Both the position numbers and the translations under genes were made by a program. From assembly GCA_900763035.1 (NCBI GenBank), contig CAAFIS010000184.1, positions 1-5,423 on the forward strand: a stretch of DNA of 5,423 nt, read 5' to 3'. The notes under the pieces are model-generated. The model was not told the origin of the DNA. It searched no databases and worked only from the letters and a program-made list of their open reading frames with translations. Positions 1 to 5,423 of this stretch are shown one piece after another (position 1 is the stretch's first letter; the number at the start of each line of letters is the position of its first letter). The DNA comes from Clostridia bacterium (GTDB taxonomy: Bacteria; Bacillota; Clostridia; Oscillospirales; Acutalibacteraceae).

Positions 1-1385
1 GAGAGCACCAGCGTCAGCGGCAGCTCGTTGATGCCGCACCCAAAGGCCTCGGCCAGCGCCTGCACCACCACCACGGCGCTGTAGGCATCGTTGCATTGCC
101 CCATGTCCATGATGCGGGGCAGGCCGTCGATCTCGCCAAGATCGAGGTCGTTGAACCGGTATTTGCCGCACGCCAGCGTGAACACCAGCGTGTCCATCGG
201 CGTCTGCTTGACGAATTCCGTGTAGTAGTTGCGGCCGGGATGTGCGCCGTCGCACCCGCCGACCAAAAAGATCCGCCGCACCCGGCCGTCGCGGATCAGC
301 CGGATGACACGCTCGGCGTTCGCCAGCACCGTGGCGTGGGCAAAGCCGGTCGTCAGCATATGGCCGCCGTTGATGCCGCTCATGCTCCGGTCGCGGTCGT
401 AGCCGCCAAGGGCCAGCGCCTGCCGGATCAGCGGCGAGAAGTCCTTGCGTCCGGCGGCATCCGCCGCGATGTGCGTCAGTCCCTTGTATCCGACCACGGA
501 GGTGGTGTACACCCGGTCGGCATAGCTCTCGCGCGGGGGCATCAGGCAGTTGGTGGTGAACAGCACCGGCGCGGGGATGTTCTCGAACTCCTTTTGCTGG
601 CTTTGCCACGCCGTGCCGAAGTTGCCCGCCAGATGCGGGTATTTCTTCAGCCCCGGATAGCCGTGGGCGGGCAGCATCTCGCAGTGGGTATAGATGTTGA
701 TGCCCTTGCCCTCGGTCTGCCGCAGCAGTTCGTCAAGATCCTTCAGGTCGTGGCCGGACACGACGATGAACGGTCCGGCCTTGATGTCCGTGTTCACCCG
801 CGTGGGGACGGGCTGCCCGAACGCGCCGGTGTTCGCGCGGTCGAGCAGCGCCATGCACTTCAGGTTCACCTGACCGAACGCCATGATCAGCGCCAGCCAT
901 TCTTCGACGCTGTGCTGCTCGTTTACCGCGCACAGCCCGCGATAGAACCACGCGCAGACCTCCGGGTCGCGCTGCCCTAAGTTCATCGCGTGGTGCGCGT
1001 AGGCCGCCATGCCCTTCATGCCGAACAGCAGCGTCGACCGCAGCGAAACGGTGTCCGTTTCGCCCTTCCACAGTTCGACGACCGGGATGTCCCCGTCGTC
1101 GATCGCGCGGCGCGTGTCCCGCACCCGCGCGGTGAACGCGCCGATCGCCTCATCGTCGAAATTCACGTTCGTCAGCGTGGTGAACAGCCCGTCGATCAGC
1201 AGCCGGTCGGTCGTTTCGGTGTGCACGCCGCGCCGCTCGGCCGCCGCGGCCAGCCGGATCAGTTCGCCGATCAGCTCGTCCTGCAGGTTCGCCGTCGTCG
1301 GCTGCTTGCCGCATACGCCCGTGCGCACGCAGCCCTTGTTGCCCGCCGTCTGCTGGCATTGGAAGCAGAACATCTCGTGTTCCAT
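1..1385 (-). CDS. hcp: Hybrid-cluster protein (hydroxylamine reductase), C-terminus cut off by window edge
   Basis: Cytoplasmic Fe-S protein that reduces hydroxylamine to ammonia in vitro and is now regarded mainly as an NO reductase in nitrosative stress. Seen: 461 complete codons from ATG at 1385, beginning MEHEMFCFQCQQT. Cys7, Cys10, Cys19 and Cys25 (CX2C-X8-C-X5-C) fit the N-terminal 4Fe-4S ligands of the strict-anaerobe type. Hybrid-cluster ligands are present in order: His212 (SGHD), Glu236 (HCEMLPAHGYP), Cys280 (TTNCLMPP), Cys378 (GGCDGAHPGRN, the persulfide-bearing Cys), Cys406 (LACGKYRFN) and Cys431 (MGQCNDAY). Spacings of 24, 44, 28 and 25 residues match those I recall for Desulfovibrio Hcp. 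The last two ligands, a Glu and a Lys, should lie just past the window. The start is set by GGGAGGG at 1400-1394, 8 nt upstream; the ATG at 1390 is out of frame. It sits 54 nt behind the glycosidase gene with no terminator between, so read-through transcription is possible. Confidence 0.96.
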   Translation of the reverse strand, partial: MEHEMFCFQCQQTAGNKGCVRTGVCGKQPTTANLQDELIGELIRLAAAAERRGVHTETTDRLLIDGLFTTLTNVNFDDEAIGAFTARVRDTRRAIDDGDIPVVELWKGETDTVSLRSTLLFGMKGMAAYAHHAMNLGQRDPEVCAWFYRGLCAVNEQHSVEEWLALIMAFGQVNLKCMALLDRANTGAFGQPVPTRVNTDIKAGPFIVVSGHDLKDLDELLRQTEGKGINIYTHCEMLPAHGYPGLKKYPHLAGNFGTAWQSQQKEFENIPAPVLFTTNCLMPPRESYADRVYTTSVVGYKGLTHIAADAAGRKDFSPLIRQALALGGYDRDRSMSGINGGHMLTTGFAHATVLANAERVIRLIRDGRVRRIFLVGGCDGAHPGRNYYTEFVKQTPMDTLVFTLACGKYRFNDLDLGEIDGLPRIMDMGQCNDAYSAVVVVQALAEAFGCGINELPLTLVL

Positions 1386-1389
1386 GTCA

Positions 1390-1418
1390 TGATCCCTCCC
1401 GTTTTTGGTTCGGGATCA
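1390..1418 (-). promoter_or_regulatory. Inverted repeat overlapping the hcp ribosome binding site
   Basis: A perfect 7-bp inverted repeat, TGATCCC and GGGATCA in mRNA sense, with a 15-nt spacer (arms 1418-1412 and 1396-1390). The downstream arm overlaps the end of the ribosome binding site (1400-1394) and stops 4 nt before the hcp ATG. An inner CCCG/CGGG pair could form a competing smaller hairpin. It could be an operator or an RNA hairpin that masks the RBS. It does not resemble the FNR/HcpR-type TTGAC(N)GTCAA boxes known upstream of hcp genes. The repeat is seen directly; the function is inference. Confidence 0.4.
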
Positions 1419-1439
1419 GTATGTGCGGCCGCGTGCGTT

Positions 1440-2789
1440 CTATGCACGGCGCAGCAGCAGCACCTCGTTTTTTTCGATGACGAAACGATCGGGATCGAAC
1501 CCCGGCACGGGGATCAGCGGCTGCCTCTCGCCGATCCGGCGCGCCGTGCAGCCGCCTGCGGGCAGGGACAGCGAAAGCCCCGCCCGTTCTCCGGTGCAGG
1601 CGAGCAGCAGCCCCCAGTCGCCGCCGCGGTCGGCCGCCGCCAGCGTCCGCAGGCCGGGGCATCCGCCGTGCACTGCGATCTCTGTGCCCAGCACGTACAG
1701 CTCACCGAAGGCGGCCAGCGCATAGTACGGCAGCATCGGTTGCAGGTGCATCGGATCGAATAGGCCGGAATACGGCGAATAGCACGCCCGTGCGTCGTAA
1801 TAGCACAGCATCGCCGCGCGCTGCTCCTGCATGGCGCACAGCATCTCGGCCGTTTCGGCCGCCGCCTGTGCGCTGCCCTTTTTCTCCCGCTGCGGACAGG
1901 TGTTCCATTCGTTCAGATGGATCTCCGTGTCCGCAAGGCCGGCCTCGTCCAGCCGCCGCTCGACATAGCGCTGCATGGTCAGCGTGTCCGCCGCTCCGGC
2001 ATAGCTGTGGTAGGAGAAAAAGTCGAACGGCAGCCCCTCGCGCACGACCGTTTCGATGAACCGGTCGAAGCAGTGTAAAAAGTGCAGGCTGCGGCGTTCG
2101 GCGTCCGTCAGCGGCTGTGTGCCGCCGAGCGCTGCGGCGGACAACACGTTCTCGTCCAGTACGGCATAAAAGCCGCAGGAGGCATAGCCGCCGATGCGGA
2201 TCCGGCTGCCGAACGCTGCGCGCAGCCGCCGCGAGGCGGCCCGGTACAGATCCAGATACTGCGCGAACGTGCCGCGCCACATTTGGTTTTTCTCGCTGTC
2301 CGGGTGGCCGTCCGGCTCGTTCCAGATCTCCCAATAGCGGATGGGATAGTCACAGCCGTCCGCCCAGCCGTCGATGTAGTGGCGTACGATGTGCTCGCAT
2401 ACGCGCGCCCATTTTTCGCTGTCGGCAGGCGGATAGATGCGGTAGGCGCGGATGTCGGCCGCGTTCTCGATCGATACGCCAAGGCGGTATACCGGCTCGC
2501 ACCCCGCCTGCATCAGCCGCTCGATCAGCCTGTCGGTAAAGGCGAAGTCGTAGGCCGCCGGATCGTCCGGGTCGGCAGCGGGATCGCGGAAGATGTTCGG
2601 CACGTCCACATACACGCCCGCGCCGAACGGATAGGCCACGTCGTGCAGACGGCAGAACGGGATGTGCGCCTCTTGCAGATAAGAGAACAGCCCCATGTCT
2701 GCGATGCCCGTCAGCGGAACGCCGCACACGCTGTGCAGCGGACGGATCGGGCGCAGCGGCGCGTGCAGATCAAGTCGAAGTTCGGTCAT
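1440..2789 (-). CDS. GH39-like glycoside hydrolase (beta-xylosidase family), cytoplasmic
   Basis: Retaining glycosidase of clan GH-A, most like family GH39, whose members include beta-D-xylosidases and alpha-L-iduronidases. Seen: 449 residues. A (beta/alpha)8-type core covers roughly residues 20-360 and carries WEIWNEPD at 153-160, with Glu158 the expected acid/base, and HLNEWN at 291-296, with Glu294 the expected nucleophile. FFSYHSYAG at 258-265 is the barrel strand between them. The last 85 or so residues look like the small beta-sandwich that caps GH39 enzymes. There is no signal peptide or membrane segment, so it should act on short imported glycosides. An upstream in-frame ATG at 2915 would add 42 residues, but ATG 2789 is preferred: it has GGAGGG 7 nt upstream, the protein begins like the family, and a promoter (2852-2824) lies inside the would-be extension. 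Substrate is not assignable. It heads a separate unit after a strong terminator. Confidence 0.85.
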   Translation of the reverse strand: MTELRLDLHAPLRPIRPLHSVCGVPLTGIADMGLFSYLQEAHIPFCRLHDVAYPFGAGVYVDVPNIFRDPAADPDDPAAYDFAFTDRLIERLMQAGCEPVYRLGVSIENAADIRAYRIYPPADSEKWARVCEHIVRHYIDGWADGCDYPIRYWEIWNEPDGHPDSEKNQMWRGTFAQYLDLYRAASRRLRAAFGSRIRIGGYASCGFYAVLDENVLSAAALGGTQPLTDAERRSLHFLHCFDRFIETVVREGLPFDFFSYHSYAGAADTLTMQRYVERRLDEAGLADTEIHLNEWNTCPQREKKGSAQAAAETAEMLCAMQEQRAAMLCYYDARACYSPYSGLFDPMHLQPMLPYYALAAFGELYVLGTEIAVHGGCPGLRTLAAADRGGDWGLLLACTGERAGLSLSLPAGGCTARRIGERQPLIPVPGFDPDRFVIEKNEVLLLRRA

Positions 2790-2796
2790 GGCGTTT

Positions 2797-2802
2797 CCCT
2801 CC
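2797..2802 (-). promoter_or_regulatory. Ribosome binding site that decides the glycosidase start
   Basis: GGAGGG lies 7 nt upstream of the ATG at 2789. The longer frame opening at 2915 has no comparable site at its start and would begin inside the terminator tail of the preceding operon. This site therefore supports the 449-residue product rather than 491. Confidence 0.8.
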
Positions 2803-2823
2803 ATCGCTTTTGTTTCTGCCTTG

Positions 2824-2852
2824 ATCATAGCCGAAAATGCGGAAAAAAGCAA
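2824..2852 (-). promoter_or_regulatory. Promoter of the glycosidase-hcp unit
   Basis: Minus-strand TTGCTT (2852-2847), a 17-nt spacer and TATGAT (2829-2824) form a sigma-A/sigma-70-like promoter: the -10 matches consensus at five of six positions and the -35 at three of six. The expected start is near 2817, leaving a leader of about 28 nt before ATG 2789. It lies just downstream of a strong terminator, where a new promoter is needed. T-rich sequence around and upstream of the -35 may help. Confidence 0.65.
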
Positions 2853-2882
2853 GCAAAAACCGCCGTGCCGCACAATAAAGAT

Positions 2883-2905
2883 CCTCCGGCACAGCCGGGG
2901 GTTTT
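2883..2905. other. Small GC-rich hairpin between terminator and glycosidase promoter
   Basis: An 8-bp stem with a 3-nt loop (arms 2883-2890 and 2894-2901, core CCGGC-ACA-GCCGG). Read on the plus strand the stem includes one T-G wobble and is followed by TTTT, so it could be a weak terminator against antisense transcription. On the minus strand the same position is an A-C mismatch and no T-tract follows. An operator role for the dyad is also possible. Structure is seen; role is open. Confidence 0.3.
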
Positions 2906-2913
2906 CGCCGGAC

Positions 2914-2950
2914 AAAAAACCGCCGCCGCCCCGTAAAGGGACGGCGGCGG
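2914..2950 (-). terminator. Strong rho-independent terminator after the aldolase gene
   Basis: In RNA sense (minus strand) a 13-bp GC-rich stem (arms 2950-2938 and 2932-2920, one T-G wobble), a 5-nt loop TTTAC and a following run of six T. It begins 17 nt after the aldolase stop codon and closes the kinase-aldolase operon. One of the clearest elements in the window. Confidence 0.95.
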
Positions 2951-2967
2951 AGCGGGCGTTTTCCCGC

Positions 2968-3804
2968 TTATGCCCGACCGGAGCAGCCGAACAGGCGCAT
3001 TTTTTCTTCCACGGCGGCGCGGATCAGCTCCACCCGCTTCGTGCGCGTGGACAGATAGTCAAGTCCTTCGTCCTGCGCCAGACGCATGGCATCAGAGCCC
3101 GCCGTGCACAGATCGGTGAAGATATTCACCTTGGCGATGCCGTCGCGGATCGCGGAGCGGAAATCGTCGTCCGACAGGCCGGAGCCGCCGTGCAGCACCA
3201 GCGGTGTGTCCACGGCGGCGCGGATCTCGCGCAGGCGGGCCAGATCCAGCCGGGGTCTGCGTTTGTACGCGCCGTGCGCCGTGCCGATCGCCACGGCCAG
3301 TGCATCCACGCCGGTCGCCTCGACGAAGGCGACGGCCTCCGCCGGGGTGGTGTAGCGGTCGCTGACCGCATCGTCGCCGGTGTCCGCCTGTCCGACGTGG
3401 CCGATCTCGCCCTCCACCGTCGCTCCCATGGCGTGTGCGATGCGCACCATCTCGCGCGTGGCGGCGGTGTTCTCGTCCGCATCCCCGGCCGAGCCGTCGA
3501 ACATCACGCTGGAAAAGCCCAGCTTCAGCGCCTCCATGCAGCGCGCGAAGGTCAGACCGTGGTCATAGTGCAGCACCACCGGCACGCTCGCGCGCTGCGC
3601 CGCCGCGCGCAGCGCGGGCGCGATCAGCGAAAGCTCGCCGTAGGGCAGCAGCACCTCCGCCGTGCCGATGATCACCGGCGCGCGCAGCGCCTCCGCCGCG
3701 CCGATCACCGCCTCCAGCATATCCGTGTCGACGGTGTTGAACAGCCCGACGGCATAGTGCTCCCGCTGTGCCGGGCGCAGGACATCATTCAAATTCGCCA
3801 GCAT
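2968..3804 (-). CDS. Class II (zinc) ketose-bisphosphate aldolase, FbaA/GatY/IolJ-like
   Basis: Cleaves a phosphorylated ketose to dihydroxyacetone phosphate and an aldehyde; cytoplasmic. Seen: 278 residues, close to the 280-290 usual for the GatY/KbaY/IolJ branch. LHYDHG at 78-83 holds the catalytic Asp81 and zinc ligand His82. VEGEIGHVG at 130-138 contains the conserved Glu. IGTAHG at 173-178 and LHGGSG at 204-209 give zinc ligands His177 and His205. KVNIFTDL at 225-232 occupies the phosphate-binding strand, and the end, EEKMRLFGCSGRA, is family-like. Every catalytic residue I can check is present, so it should be active. Fructose-1,6-bisphosphate, tagatose-1,6-bisphosphate and a deoxy-gluconate phosphate (IolJ) cannot be told apart by eye. 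Start ATG 3804 has AAAGGAG 9 nt upstream, and only 16 nt separate it from the stop of the isomerase remnant. It is the last gene of the operon, before the terminator at 2950-2914. Confidence 0.93.
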   Translation of the reverse strand: MLANLNDVLRPAQREHYAVGLFNTVDTDMLEAVIGAAEALRAPVIIGTAEVLLPYGELSLIAPALRAAAQRASVPVVLHYDHGLTFARCMEALKLGFSSVMFDGSAGDADENTAATREMVRIAHAMGATVEGEIGHVGQADTGDDAVSDRYTTPAEAVAFVEATGVDALAVAIGTAHGAYKRRPRLDLARLREIRAAVDTPLVLHGGSGLSDDDFRSAIRDGIAKVNIFTDLCTAGSDAMRLAQDEGLDYLSTRTKRVELIRAAVEEKMRLFGCSGRA

Positions 3805-3820
3805 ATTTGATCGCTCCTTT

Positions 3821-4139
3821 TCATTCCTCGATCACCGGCGCGCGGACGATGTCCGCATCGGTGAATTCGTCCGTTTCGTCCGTGCTGTGGGTGGAGAACT
3901 CCGAGATGACCGCCCCGTCCTCTCCCGCCCGGAACCAGTGCAGCGTACCGGGCAGGATCGTGTATTGCTCGCCGGGGCGCAGCACGATCTCGCGAAACAC
4001 CGACACCGACGTTTCCGGCAGCCCGCCGGGCACGTCATCGGCGCTGCCTTCGCCCGTGACGTACAGCCGCACCTCGCCGTACCGGCAGCGGAACGTCTCC
4101 TCCTTGCCGGGCCTGCCGATCGTATCCCGCTTTCTTCAT
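3821..4139 (-). pseudogene. D-lyxose isomerase (YdaE-like cupin), N-terminally truncated and out of frame with its ATG
   Basis: The intact family interconverts D-lyxose/D-xylulose and D-mannose/D-fructose in a metal-binding cupin of about 165-170 residues. Seen: the frame open from 4135 to 3821 reads ...GRPGKEETFRCRYGEVRLYV..., then LRPGEQYTILPGTLHWFRAGEDGAVISEF (split here by residues not shown), then a C-terminal EFTDADIVR, close to Bacillus YdaE as I recall it. The Glu of KEETF and the His of TLHWF are kept as metal ligands. The upstream HxH ligands and the whole N-terminal half are missing: the frame meets TGA (4138-4136) where the first His would be. The ATG at 4139, 1 nt after the kinase stop and 7 nt behind AGGG, is in another frame and gives only about 34 unrelated residues. 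Removing one A from the A-run at 4133-4131 would join them as MKKRDTIGRPGKEETF. The only alternative start in frame is GTG 4072 (83 residues), with no good RBS. Probably non-functional as an isomerase; a sequencing error could explain the shift but not the truncation. Confidence 0.75.
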
Positions 4140-4140
4140 G

Positions 4141-5349
4141 TCATTTCCCTGCGTATCGTTCGATCATGGTAAACAGCTCGTCTCGCGGACGCATCCCGTC
4201 TACGGCGTTCTCCTCGGTCAGGCTGGCGGCGGCGGCCGCCGCCGCAAAACGCAGCAGCCGCTCGTCGTCGAAGCCGTTGTACAGCCCGTACAGGCATCCG
4301 GCGCAGAACGCGTCCCCGGCGCCGACGCTGCCGCGGATCAGCCCCTGCGGGAAGGCAAGGCTCGGCACGGACGTGAAGCGGCCGCTTTTCACGTCCAGAC
4401 AGTACCCGATCGGCTTGGCGTGGACGATCACCTTGTCGGTCACGCCGGCCGCCGCCATGCCCTCCATGGCATGGCGGATGACGTCCTCGTTCGGCGTGCC
4501 GTCCGCCTTCGTCGGCGACAGGCCGAACGCGGCGCAGCACTCCACCTCGTTGACGATGGCATAGCTGCAGTAGCGCAGCGCGGGCAGCACCGTTTTGCCG
4601 TAGTCTGCCGTGCTGTCGCTGACCATGTCGACGGAGGTCTTGATCCCGCGTGCCTGCACGTCGTGCAAAAAGCCCGCCATCACGGTGCCGCGGTCGGGAT
4701 CCGGCGCGTCGAAGCGGTCCAGCAGCAGGAGGTAACCGATGTGCAGCAGGCGGCAGCTCAGCGTAGACAGATCCACGTCTTCCGGCGAGAACTCCGCGTT
4801 CGCACCGCGGGCATGGAAAAATGTCCGCTCCCCGGTGCGCAGGCTCATCACGTCGGAAAAGCTCGTCGGCGCGGTGGGCGAGATGCGCACGCGCCCCGTG
4901 TCGATCCCGTGGCGCGCCAGCTGCGTCAGCACATACCGGCCGTATTCGTCGTCGCCCACCCGTCCGATGGCCGACAGCGGCAGGCTGCGGTCGATCTTGG
5001 CCAGATCGATCCCCACGTTCGGTACGCAGCCGCCCACGCTGCGGCGGACGCTGCGGATGCTCGACAGCATCCCCGGCCGCGGATACTCGTCGATCGTTTT
5101 GACCAGATCGGTCAGGATATTGCCCGCCAGCGCGATGCCCTTGCGCTCGCCCGTCATGATGTAGTCGATGGAAACGCCGAACAGCTCCGCCAGTGCCGGG
5201 AACTGCGTGACCTCCGGATAGCCCAGCCCGTTCTCCCACTTGCTGACGGTCTTGTCGCTGACCTTCAGCCGCTGCGCCAGCTCCGACTGCGTCATTTTCT
5301 GCCGCCGCCGCAGCGCGGCGATCGTGTAACCGATGCTTTTTGCGTCCAT
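4141..5349 (-). CDS. XRE helix-turn-helix fused to PfkB-family sugar kinase
   Basis: Predicted cytoplasmic protein that both binds DNA and phosphorylates a sugar or sugar-like substrate with ATP. Seen: 402 residues. Residues 7-66 are a full XRE/Cro-type domain with helix 2 at TQSELAQRL (20-28) and recognition helix SDKTVSKWENG (31-41), ending FGVSIDYIMTG. After a very short linker a complete ribokinase-like fold starts at AGNILTDLV (75-83). It has the substrate-side GGCVPN (106-111) and the anion hole/catalytic motif GSVGAGDAFCAG, with GAGD at 343-346 and Asp346 the catalytic base. Position one of that motif is Gly where many family members have Asp. The kinase part (about 330 residues) is full length, so activity is expected. 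Start ATG 5349 has AAGGAGGT 5 nt upstream. As first gene, behind its own promoter and ahead of an isomerase remnant and an aldolase, it probably senses its substrate and controls its own operon (inference). Fructokinase, IolC-like and ribokinase-like specificities all remain possible. Confidence 0.93.
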   Translation of the reverse strand: MDAKSIGYTIAALRRRQKMTQSELAQRLKVSDKTVSKWENGLGYPEVTQFPALAELFGVSIDYIMTGERKGIALAGNILTDLVKTIDEYPRPGMLSSIRSVRRSVGGCVPNVGIDLAKIDRSLPLSAIGRVGDDEYGRYVLTQLARHGIDTGRVRISPTAPTSFSDVMSLRTGERTFFHARGANAEFSPEDVDLSTLSCRLLHIGYLLLLDRFDAPDPDRGTVMAGFLHDVQARGIKTSVDMVSDSTADYGKTVLPALRYCSYAIVNEVECCAAFGLSPTKADGTPNEDVIRHAMEGMAAAGVTDKVIVHAKPIGYCLDVKSGRFTSVPSLAFPQGLIRGSVGAGDAFCAGCLYGLYNGFDDERLLRFAAAAAAASLTEENAVDGMRPRDELFTMIERYAGK

Positions 5350-5371
5350 GGTGCACCTCCTTTTCGGTTTT

Positions 5372-5400
5372 ATTATACGATCCGCGCCGCACGCTGTAAA
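5372..5400 (-). promoter_or_regulatory. Strong promoter of the regulator-kinase operon
   Basis: Minus-strand TTTACA (5400-5395), a 17-nt spacer and a consensus TATAAT (5377-5372). The -35 matches five of six positions and the -10 all six. The expected start near 5365 gives a leader of about 15 nt carrying the RBS at 5362-5355. A promoter this close to consensus suggests control by repression; the obvious candidate is the XRE domain encoded directly downstream. GGTTTA at the -35 side and AAAACC just past the -10 form an imperfect dyad across the promoter that could be an operator. The TCGCGA palindrome at 5407-5412, just upstream of the -35, is another candidate. Confidence 0.85.
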
Positions 5401-5423
5401 CCTACTTCTTCGCGAGAACTTCC

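Noticed and set aside
96..980. Long plus-strand open frame of 294 codons opposite hcp
   Set aside because: It is antisense to a gene with every recognisable Hcp ligand. Its translation is rich in Arg, Ala, Gln and His with no family resemblance, as expected from the complement of GC-rich coding DNA.
1418..1450. Possible separate hcp promoter (CATACT with TGCATA 17 nt upstream)
   Set aside because: Only four of six and three of six consensus matches, in sequence partly inside the preceding gene; not distinguishable from chance.
2790..2915. 42-residue N-terminal extension of the glycosidase
   Set aside because: The extension would begin within the terminator T-tract, contains the promoter at 2852-2824, and lacks an RBS at its ATG. 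The internal ATG at 2789 has a very good RBS.
2082..3810. Plus-strand open frames 2082-2936 and 2695-3810 opposite the glycosidase and aldolase
   Set aside because: Both lie antisense to well-supported genes, have biased low-information translations, and no RBS or promoter sets them apart. The second also runs across a strong terminator.
4220..4250. Short GC-rich triplet run (gcggcggccgcc-like) near the kinase C-terminus
   Set aside because: It encodes the Ala-rich helix that follows the GAGD motif in PfkB kinases (residues about 368-374), so it is explained by coding and is not a repeat element.
4136..5392. 418-codon minus-strand frame overlapping the whole XRE-PfkB gene
   Set aside because: It is the neighbouring frame of the kinase gene, Arg- and Gly-rich with no motifs, and would start upstream of the expected transcription start near 5365. 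The 402-codon frame has the RBS and both domains.
1..5423. CRISPR arrays, tRNA or rRNA genes, insertion sequences, attachment sites
   Set aside because: I looked for regularly spaced direct repeats, cloverleaf-like sequence, transposase motifs and terminal inverted repeats and saw none. The only gene-free stretches are the 178-nt gap at 2790-2967 and shorter gaps, all described.

Overview
The window is GC-rich and every gene in it lies on the minus strand, so the genes read from right to left. The host is most likely a strictly anaerobic member of the Bacillota (Clostridia, for example an Oscillospiraceae-like gut organism). This rests on near-perfect AGGAGG-type ribosome binding sites, a hybrid-cluster protein with the Cys spacing found in strict anaerobes, a YdaE-like D-lyxose isomerase remnant and an XRE-type regulator domain. 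The genus is inference; no rRNA or other taxonomic marker is present.

Right block (5400 to 2914): a strong sigma-A-like promoter (TTTACA, 17-nt spacer, TATAAT) drives three closely packed reading units. The first is a 402-residue protein that joins an N-terminal XRE helix-turn-helix to a complete PfkB-family sugar kinase. The second is a D-lyxose isomerase that has lost its N-terminal half and whose surviving frame is out of register with the only well-placed ATG. The third is a zinc-dependent class II ketose-bisphosphate aldolase. The block ends at a very strong intrinsic terminator with a 13-bp stem and a T6 tail. Isomerase, kinase and aldolase together are the classic order of a sugar catabolic route (isomerise, phosphorylate, cleave to trioses), here apparently controlled by a regulator fused to the kinase. 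No transporter is in the window and the substrate cannot be fixed from sequence.

Left block (2852 to 1): a second promoter (TTGCTT, 17-nt spacer, TATGAT) drives a cytoplasmic GH39-like glycoside hydrolase. It is followed after 54 nt, with no visible terminator, by hcp (hybrid-cluster protein / hydroxylamine reductase), which runs off the left edge. The gap before hcp holds a 7-bp inverted repeat whose downstream arm overlaps the hcp ribosome binding site.

The points most worth a second look are the XRE-PfkB fusion heading its own operon, the truncated and frameshifted lyxose isomerase between kinase and aldolase, and the inverted repeat over the hcp start. Nothing in the window clearly amounts to an undescribed defence or mobile system. 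The many long open frames on the plus strand are GC-driven shadows of the real genes.
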